A stretch of 64,000 nt of DNA from Talpa occidentalis. Taxonomy: Eukaryota; Chordata; Mammalia; Eulipotyphla; Talpidae. Both the position numbers and the translations under genes were made by a program. This document shows, in pieces, positions 58,065-64,000 of the stretch. Position 1 is the stretch's first letter, and each line of letters starts with the position of its first letter. The notes beneath the pieces are model-generated. The model worked only from the letters and a program-made list of their open reading frames with translations. It did not search any database and was not told the origin of the DNA. Location: the NCBI RefSeq assembly GCF_014898055.3, contig NW_023604295.1, forward strand, positions 138,166,676 through 138,230,675, given 5' to 3'.

Positions 58065-58172
58065 ATCAATTGAAAACCAGCACAGGAAACTCAACTTACA
58101 ATCAATTGAAAACCAACATTGGAACCGCAATTTATAATGAATTGAAAACCAGCATAGGAACAGAGATCAATA
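58065..58172. repeat. 36-bp minisatellite, three copies
   Basis: Units at 58065-58100, 58101-58136 and 58137-58172 share ATNAATTGAAAACCARCA. The period is 12 codons, so the open frame at 57956-58189 repeats a 12-residue N(Q/E)LKT-type motif. That follows from the period and does not by itself imply coding. Confidence 0.92.
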
Positions 58173-59559
58173 TTAGTGCAATAAAATAAAAGCATACTGA
58201 ACACAGAGATAATATCGATAATTTTATAGACAATTGTCAAAATTTAAATATTGTAGTAAGGGAGAAGACTGAAATATCACACACCAAAGACTTCTTGTTT
58301 GTCCTCTTAGAAATAAGATGTATTTTCAAAAACAAACAAAAAGATCTTAGTCAAAAGGCATACATATTTCCAAAAACCCTTTTAATAAAGACATGATGGA
58401 AATATATTTTCAGGTTTAGTTCCTTTTTTCATTGAAGTTTTTATGGCCCTTTAAGTGGGGTGAAACTTTGATCATAAATTTACAAAAATTTTATTTCAAT
58501 TAATATGATCCTAAGAATATAATTTTTAACAATAGGAATTTACAAGTGGTCAAAAACTTAGTGAGTCTAATAATTGTGGAATGTGATTAATGATGAAAAG
58601 TTGTCATAGAGATTGAAGATAAATCTTATTTGAGATTTTATAAAATAGTAACAGCTAAAATGAACATCCAAAAATAACAAGAATAAAATTAAACAACCTG
58701 TAACAAAATCTGGATTAAAGACTAAACTTCACTAAGTTAATGAACGGAAGTCCATTTTATGTGCTGGGCATGCCTTATTAATTATAGTGAATGGAGACAT
58801 CTGTCTAGGGATGCAACTCTCCACCCTCTGAGCCAAAACTAGTCTAAAACATTTTAGTCCATCTTATAGCAGGATTAGGTGCATTCACTTCCCATGCATT
58901 CCCACCTTTTTCTCACAACCACACTTAAAATTTTACAAAAAAATTATGGCACCACAATACCAGGCAGTTATTAAGGACTACGTACTTATAAAATATGAAC
59001 GTTGAAAGCATAAGAGAAAGTAAAAGGAAATTTGTTACTCATTGACATCTTACTCTTTAAATTCATGATCCTGAATATTAACTAGAGTCTCAAAAAGCTC
59101 TTCTCTTATTAAATTGTCCGATAACTTTTAAGCTGCTATTTTGTCCACACTTTTGATTTATCAACATTTTCTAATGAACAGTGAGCCCAGTGTCAGCAAA
59201 TTTATAAACGACTGTTACATTTTCTTTATCAGCATATTATAAAATGTCATCAGACATAACTTTCCAAATTTCAGTAACCATCTGCCGAGCTTGACTGTTC
59301 AATCTATTTCACTTCATTGCTATGATGTAATGTTAACTATATGTGGACTGTTTAATAGTAAAAACAAAAATCTATTCATACTTATGAAATTGCTATCAAG
59401 CTTCTGAATGCATTTCAGGTTAATAAATTAAAAGTATTTTAATTGAACTCTAATAGCTTAACATGGAGTCATGGTCACATTCTTCCAAGCTAGATGCAGC
59501 TGTTTTGTAAAATCTATCTAAACTTAAAAAAGGTTTTAATCTTTTTTTAGACGTCTTGA
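58173..59559. other. unclassified AT-rich sequence
   Basis: No gene or confident repeat over about 1.4 kb. Confidence 0.45.
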
Positions 59560-59564
59560 TTGAA

Positions 59565-59692
59565 CTCATCTTTTTCTTCTTCCTCCTTCTTTCTTTTATT
59601 CTTCCTTCACCCTCTTTATTTTCCCCCTCCTAGTCTCCATCAATCGCTACCATCATCAACATCATCACCAACAATCATCATCATCATCAATC
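59565..59692 (+). repeat. pyrimidine tract grading into CAT/CATCAN simple repeat
   Basis: A C/T-only-like stretch (CTTCTTCCTCC... to about 59635) is followed by ACCATCATCAACATCATCACC and (ATC)n to about 59690. The 104-codon frame at 59560-59874 (Ser/Phe/Pro-rich, then Ile repeats) is just this low-complexity DNA. Confidence 0.85.
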
Positions 59693-59699
59693 ACTTTGC

Positions 59700-61794
59700 A
59701 GCTTGGGTTCAAGAACAAAAGAAAAAATATGAAGTATTTTATATAAAGTATCTGTACTGTGAAAAGGGAGATGGGGAAGTCCATATACACAAAAAGATAA
59801 ACAAAAGGAGGTGTCCTTTACTAAATGATAAACAAATTAACAATAGTTATTATAATAATTCAAATAGTGATTAAACCTTTAAGCATTCTTAAATTTTCAA
59901 TGTAGACTCTTAGCTTCAAGGAAACTTGTTTATTTACTTTCTATATGATCACAGTGTGGTAGGATGAGTGGAAAAGAGACATGAAAAACAACTATTATGT
60001 TGCAGGATATTATAATAGACACTGTCAACTTTCACTGTTGTATCTAACACTCATATTAAACCCATAAAACCCAAAGATAATGGTAAAGAAAACTAGGATA
60101 GAATGATATAGATTAAGGAATATAGAAAGAGAGATAATGAGGAGGAAAAAACCAGGGCTTCAGCAAAGTTCATCTGATCTGAGAAGCCACAACTTGATTG
60201 GCCTCTCAGTATAATAGTTGACTAAGAAAATTGTTGGGTTTTCTACATGTGTAAGGCTCGTGGAAAGAACTTTGAATATACAGCTGCTGAATTCTAGGCC
60301 TTAAGACTTAATCACAACTTTCTAATGGAGGATTGAGTAAAGATCAATTATTCTGTGAAATAGTATTCAAGGTCATCTTTTATTATGAAAGGATGGAGTT
60401 TTCTCTTTTAACTTAAAGAAAAATTATAATAAAAATTCTGAAGGAAAATAAACCATTATAAGAATCTGGATTTGGCAATATATGGGTACTAGTTAAGATA
60501 GTCAGAATGTCTCAAAGTCTAAGGTTAGTTTTAATGAACAAACCATATTCAACTTTGTATCTAACTGCTCCACTATTAAACAATGCTCAATCCTAATTTT
60601 TTAAATATTCTAGTAATATAAATATTCTAAGATAATTTATCAAAATTATAAATACGATTCTTCACTACCACTGAAAAAGAAATTTTTAATCTACAATTCT
60701 AACTTTTGAATTTAAAAGCTATTGTTATTGTTATAGAAAAAAATGATTTTCTAATTAGGCACATTTTTTCTCAGAACTGAAATGAACATTAACTCATTGA
60801 ATGAAAATTCTCTTTGTTTGTATGATATTTATAGTTCTAGTTCTTTATACATCTGAGTTTGAATTATATAATCATTGACAAAATAGTGTGTCCAGAAAGT
60901 CAAAGACTATTCAACATAAAGATTAGCATTTTTCATATGGTAAAAATTTAAATCCAAGACATCAATTAGTTTAAACATTGGGCCAAAATGTCTGTCTTTC
61001 TTTGGGTATTAGTCTAATTATCAATAGAAGTAATGTTCCAGTGTGCTGATCTCTCTTAATACTTTAGAAAAGCACATGATTTAAAAGCCAACCATCATCC
61101 TTCCTCCTTCCTTTTTCCTCTGATCTCAGATTTGCTCAGAATGTAGCTTAATTCCCCAGTGAACCTTGCGAGGAGACTGCAATAAGCTACAACTTTCAAA
61201 TGTGACCAAAGTTAAATTTCCCATTCACAATTTGAGAGACTCTAATCAGCTATCTTGTTTTTCTTTCCTTTTATTTTCACAGAACAGAGAAGGAAGTCAC
61301 TTTCTGATTAAGAATATTGAAGACAATGGTAACAATTGAATAGCGACCACATGGAAAAACATGAATTATTTTTATAATGTCAGTTAATCCACAGCTGTGC
61401 CACCTGTTAGCATGGAATCCATCCAAAAAGATTTTGAAAATGTGCCAGACAGTCTGCCTTCAACATATAAAAAAAAAAAAAAATCAAAGATTTTGTAAGG
61501 GGGAAAGGGTGTATGTGTAAAAGAAAATGGAGACCAAAATGGACAAACTAGAAATTACCTACTATATTCCACAAATCCCACATGAGTCTTTGTCTTCTGG
61601 ATTCATTAAAGAATAATTAATTTCTAAGAAATACTTTGAGTCATCATGCCAACTACATTCTGTATCAATGTCTCAGTCTACTACATTCTCCTTAAATATT
61701 TTGATGTTTCAACTCAATGTGTTAATAAAGTAACTATACAAAGCAACTGCAAGTTAAAAGGTGAATGCACTCATTAATAAAATTATAAAAAATC
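59700..61794. other. unclassified AT-rich sequence
   Basis: About 2 kb without a recognised gene or repeat. A 14-base A-run lies near 61469-61482. Confidence 0.45.
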
Positions 61795-62515
61795 GACATA
61801 TATCTTTGATCCTAACAAGATGGTGGAAGATGTGTTGTTGAGCGTGTTAGATCTCTGAGACAAACAGCACCATCCTTATAAAAACACGATTAGCAAGTAT
61901 TCAGTGAAAATATAAGCTACACTCAATGAAAACACATTTTATCTAAAGTACAGAAGTCAGAAAATAAGAGCAATGAAGAACTTCTGGGAATGTCTATTAA
62001 ATTTTATGAAAATTCTAACTAATTTTCTCTACTAACAAGTGTCTTAGAACCACATTTGATAACACCATGACATTAATTTCTTAGACTCCAGGAGGACACT
62101 CCAGGTTAAGCACACTAAGTGCTAGCCAAAACACAGCTGTCAAATCAGTGTATATTTCTCCTATATGCTTTATAAAATCTGAATGCTTATGCTTCTTCTA
62201 GCCTCATTATTCAATTGATGACAAGATTTGTTGAGATGAAGTTTGTCCATTTGGAGATAGAGAGACCAGTCCCCTTTTTTATGGGTCTGCAAGTATCCAA
62301 CAACCAGGAAGCAAAAGGCTAAGTGATTCTCCAATTTCAATGACTGTTGAAAAGTTTTTGACATTGTTGTCATTTCACTAGCCACTGGTCTATGGCTTGC
62401 AATAGACTACCATTCAAGATTATAATTTTATTAATAAAGCACACACTTTGACTCTTTCTAATTCTTTAATGTCTTTGCAATTGTTCTCAAAATATTATAC
62501 CACTGCTATTTAATG
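61795..62515. other. unclassified sequence
   Basis: CCTAACAAGATGGTGGAAGATG near 61812 resembles the AAGATGGCGGA word of old L1 5' UTRs, but nothing around it confirms this. Confidence 0.3.
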
Positions 62516-62530
62516 GTAGATAGTACTTTT

Positions 62531-62842
62531 TTTTTTTTTTTTTTTTTTTATATAGAGGCATGTTTTCTTTCTTTCTTTCTTTGTTTTTGTTTATACATGC
62601 ACTGGGTACAGTCAGAAGCGCGGGAGGGTGAGAGAATTCACCAGAGCCAGAGCGGGGAGCAGAGCAGGCAGAAGGACCGAAGTACACTGCTGAGGGGAGC
62701 AGCGGGCGGCAGGAGAGGTCTGCGCGCCATGTGGGACCCTCCTCCGGTGGCCGGGGAGCAGCCGGGGATCGAACCGGTGCTGCAGAGGCTGCGGGCAGCT
62801 TCGCAACCCAGCGCTCAACCGCTGCGCCACCGGGGAGGCCCT
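62531..62842 (-). mobile_element. young tRNA-derived SINE (Rhin-1-like), variant 3' tail
   Basis: On the minus strand: head GGGCCTCCCCGGTGGCGCAG, intact A box TGGCGCAGCGG and B box GGTTCGATCCC, CpG-rich GGCTGCTCCCCGGCCACCGG body, tail ATGTATAAACAAAAACAAAGAAAG.., then CATGCCTCTATA and a long poly(A). 15-bp target duplication GTAGATAGTACTTTT at 62516-62530 and 62843-62857. It is a near twin of 27398-27715. The 122-codon and 72-codon frames are SINE sequence. Confidence 0.97.
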
Positions 62843-62857
62843 GTAGATAGTACTTTT

Positions 62858-63205
62858 AAGAACAAATTATTCAAGTTATAAAAATAAAAGATCAGTGAAG
62901 CAAAAATTCAAAATCATCTAGGATGTGTTAGAGGATGTGTTATTATCAAATTGACATTTAAGTCTATAACAAATATCTATTTAGTTCAACTGCCACTTAA
63001 GTTAAACTTGGGGAAAAGTTTTTAACACTGAGCCTCTTTACATAAAGCTCCTAAGAAGACCAGGGTATTTGTTTTATTTAGACATTTTTTGATTGAAAAA
63101 AAAAAACAAACACAGAAATTCACACAGTTTAGCTAGGACATGGACAGCATCGTTACTAATTATAGAGATAGATGAAGGGAGAATACACTCATGACACACC
63201 AAGAA
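62858..63205. other. unclassified AT-rich sequence
   Basis: Nothing recognised. Confidence 0.4.
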
Positions 63206-63445
63206 TCATCTTGTCCCAAATTTCAGGAGGGGAGTTCCATGGACCCAGCTCCTCTGTTTTGGAGTTGGGACTTACAGGTATTAAACTGCACGCTTAGGAA
63301 CTGGTTGCCATTGGTAAAGCTGCCCACAGCTTCATCTTGTCCCATATCTCAGGAGGGGAGTTCCATTGACCCAGCTCCTCTGTTTTGGAGTTGAGACTTA
63401 CAGGTATAAACTGTAAGTACTGGATGCCATTGGTAAAGCTAACCC
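63206..63445. repeat. 126-bp tandem duplication, two copies
   Basis: TCATCTTGTCCC at 63206 recurs at 63332. The first 75 or so bases of the two units differ at only about four places, and the 3' parts share GCCATTGGTAAAGCT with a short indel between. The period is 42 codons, so the plus frame at 63191-63394 shows the same residues twice (SSCPxxQEGSSxDPAPLFWS). I recognise neither the DNA family nor a protein domain. Confidence 0.9.
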
Positions 63446-63579
63446 GAAAGCCAGAGTTGGTGATAAAAGATGCAGCTATAAATTGCAGAGCAAAGCGGAT
63501 TAGTGCAGAAGTATTTCCGCTGAGCCACTTAGAAGAGGGTGTGGCACAGAAGCCATTATTGACATCTAGTAAAGTGTAG
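63446..63579. other. unclassified sequence next to the tandem duplication
   Basis: A plus-strand frame at 63385-63579 continues after the duplication for 64 codons and has no recognisable domain. Composition is less AT-rich than the flanks. Confidence 0.35.
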
Positions 63580-63800
63580 GGTGGGTTTAAAAGTCAGGCC
63601 CTCATCTCAGTCTGGCTGTATCTAACCCCAGCTCTACTATTTACTACTGTACAATTTGGGTCAAATTTAATTAACCTATTTGATTTTTGCTTCTGTCACT
63701 ATTAGTACCACTTACGGTCATCGTGAAGAGTCAATGAGTTAATTTACGTGAAGTCCTTAGGCAATGAAATCACTGGACAACTTAGGTTGACCAAAATCAT
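63580..63800 (+). mobile_element. MIR SINE remnant, near full length
   Basis: GTCAGGCCCTCATCTCAGTCTGGCTGTATCTAACCCCAGCTCTACTATTTACTACTGTACAATTTGGGTCAAATTTAATTAACC, then CACTATTAGTACCACTTACGGTCATCGTGAAGAGTCAATGAGTTAATTTACGTGAAG, covers almost all of a plus-strand MIR. Confidence 0.8.
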
Positions 63801-64000
63801 CCAGTACTATAAAGACAAAATTACCTCCATTTTCATTTATTATAATGGTGTCTCTTCTTCAGAGATGATGTGCCCCTACGGAGGAGTTGGGGTACAAAGT
63901 CATCTTTTAAGATAAATCTAACATCAGTAAAAAATAAAAAGATTAAAAAATTAACTTTCAGCCTATACATATGGTTATATGCTTTTGAGTACTGTCTCCT
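63801..64000. other. unclassified sequence to window end
   Basis: Nothing recognised. Confidence 0.4.

Noticed and set aside
59560..59874. 104-codon frame with Ser/Phe/Pro then Ile runs
   Set aside because: Translation of a pyrimidine tract and an ATC simple repeat.
1455..62842. tRNA genes suggested by A- and B-box motifs
   Set aside because: The boxes belong to tRNA-derived SINEs. There is no tRNA cloverleaf or mature 3' end, and the copies have SINE tails and target duplications.
1..64000. CRISPR arrays, operons, bacterial-type promoters or terminators
   Set aside because: The window is mammalian nuclear DNA; the only regularly spaced repeats are minisatellites and simple repeats.

Overview
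This window looks like non-coding nuclear DNA from a placental mammal: an AT-rich intergenic or deep-intronic stretch. I find no convincing protein-coding exon, no functional RNA gene, no CRISPR array and no CpG-island promoter. Every open reading frame is short (178 codons at most). Those that look most coding-like lie inside interspersed repeats, mainly SINEs.

Organism. At least 19 copies of one tRNA-derived SINE are present. It has a CCTCCCTGGTGGCGCAG-like head, a pol III A box (TGGCGCAGCGG) and B box (GGTTCGATCCC), and a tail of AATAAA repeats, usually TCTTT, then poly(A). That is the 'T+ SINE' layout. It is not primate Alu, rodent B1/B2, horse ERE, dog/cat CAN, cetacean CHR or vesper-bat VES as I know them. 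My best guess is the Rhin-1 family of horseshoe/roundleaf bats (Rhinolophoidea). This is inference from memory of the family, with no database match. Ancient eutherian repeats (L2, MIR, MLT1, MER5A, a Tigger-type transposon, old L1) confirm a placental mammal.

Layout. 1-12 kb: scattered SINEs, old L1 3' ends, MIRs and a TG/TA/CA microsatellite. 12.3-14.5 kb: a long L2 remnant, then a solo LTR (TSD CTTG) split by a SINE. 15.9-18.5 kb: decayed L1 ORF2, L2 pieces and a SINE. 19-28 kb: SINEs, L2, a Tigger-type element interrupted by a SINE, and an MLT1 interrupted by a young SINE. 28-34 kb: L2 (one copy interrupted by L1-like sequence, one by a SINE), a MIR and more SINEs. 34-44 kb: SINE-free, mostly unique sequence, with one 5'-truncated L1 that has a 20-bp target duplication. 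44-46 kb: a cluster of MIR+SINE, MLT1, SINE and L2. 46-56 kb: SINE-free, L2 and MIR remnants, a second solo LTR of the same family in opposite orientation (TSD ATTC), L1, L2, MLT1. 56-64 kb: a SINE in a MER5A, short tandem repeats, a young SINE, a 126-bp tandem duplication and a terminal MIR.

There is no operon-like or gene-cooperation story. The useful content is the record of nested insertions, the bat-like SINE subfamilies, the uncharacterised LTR family and a few small tandem or inverted repeats. I did not find a new biological system.
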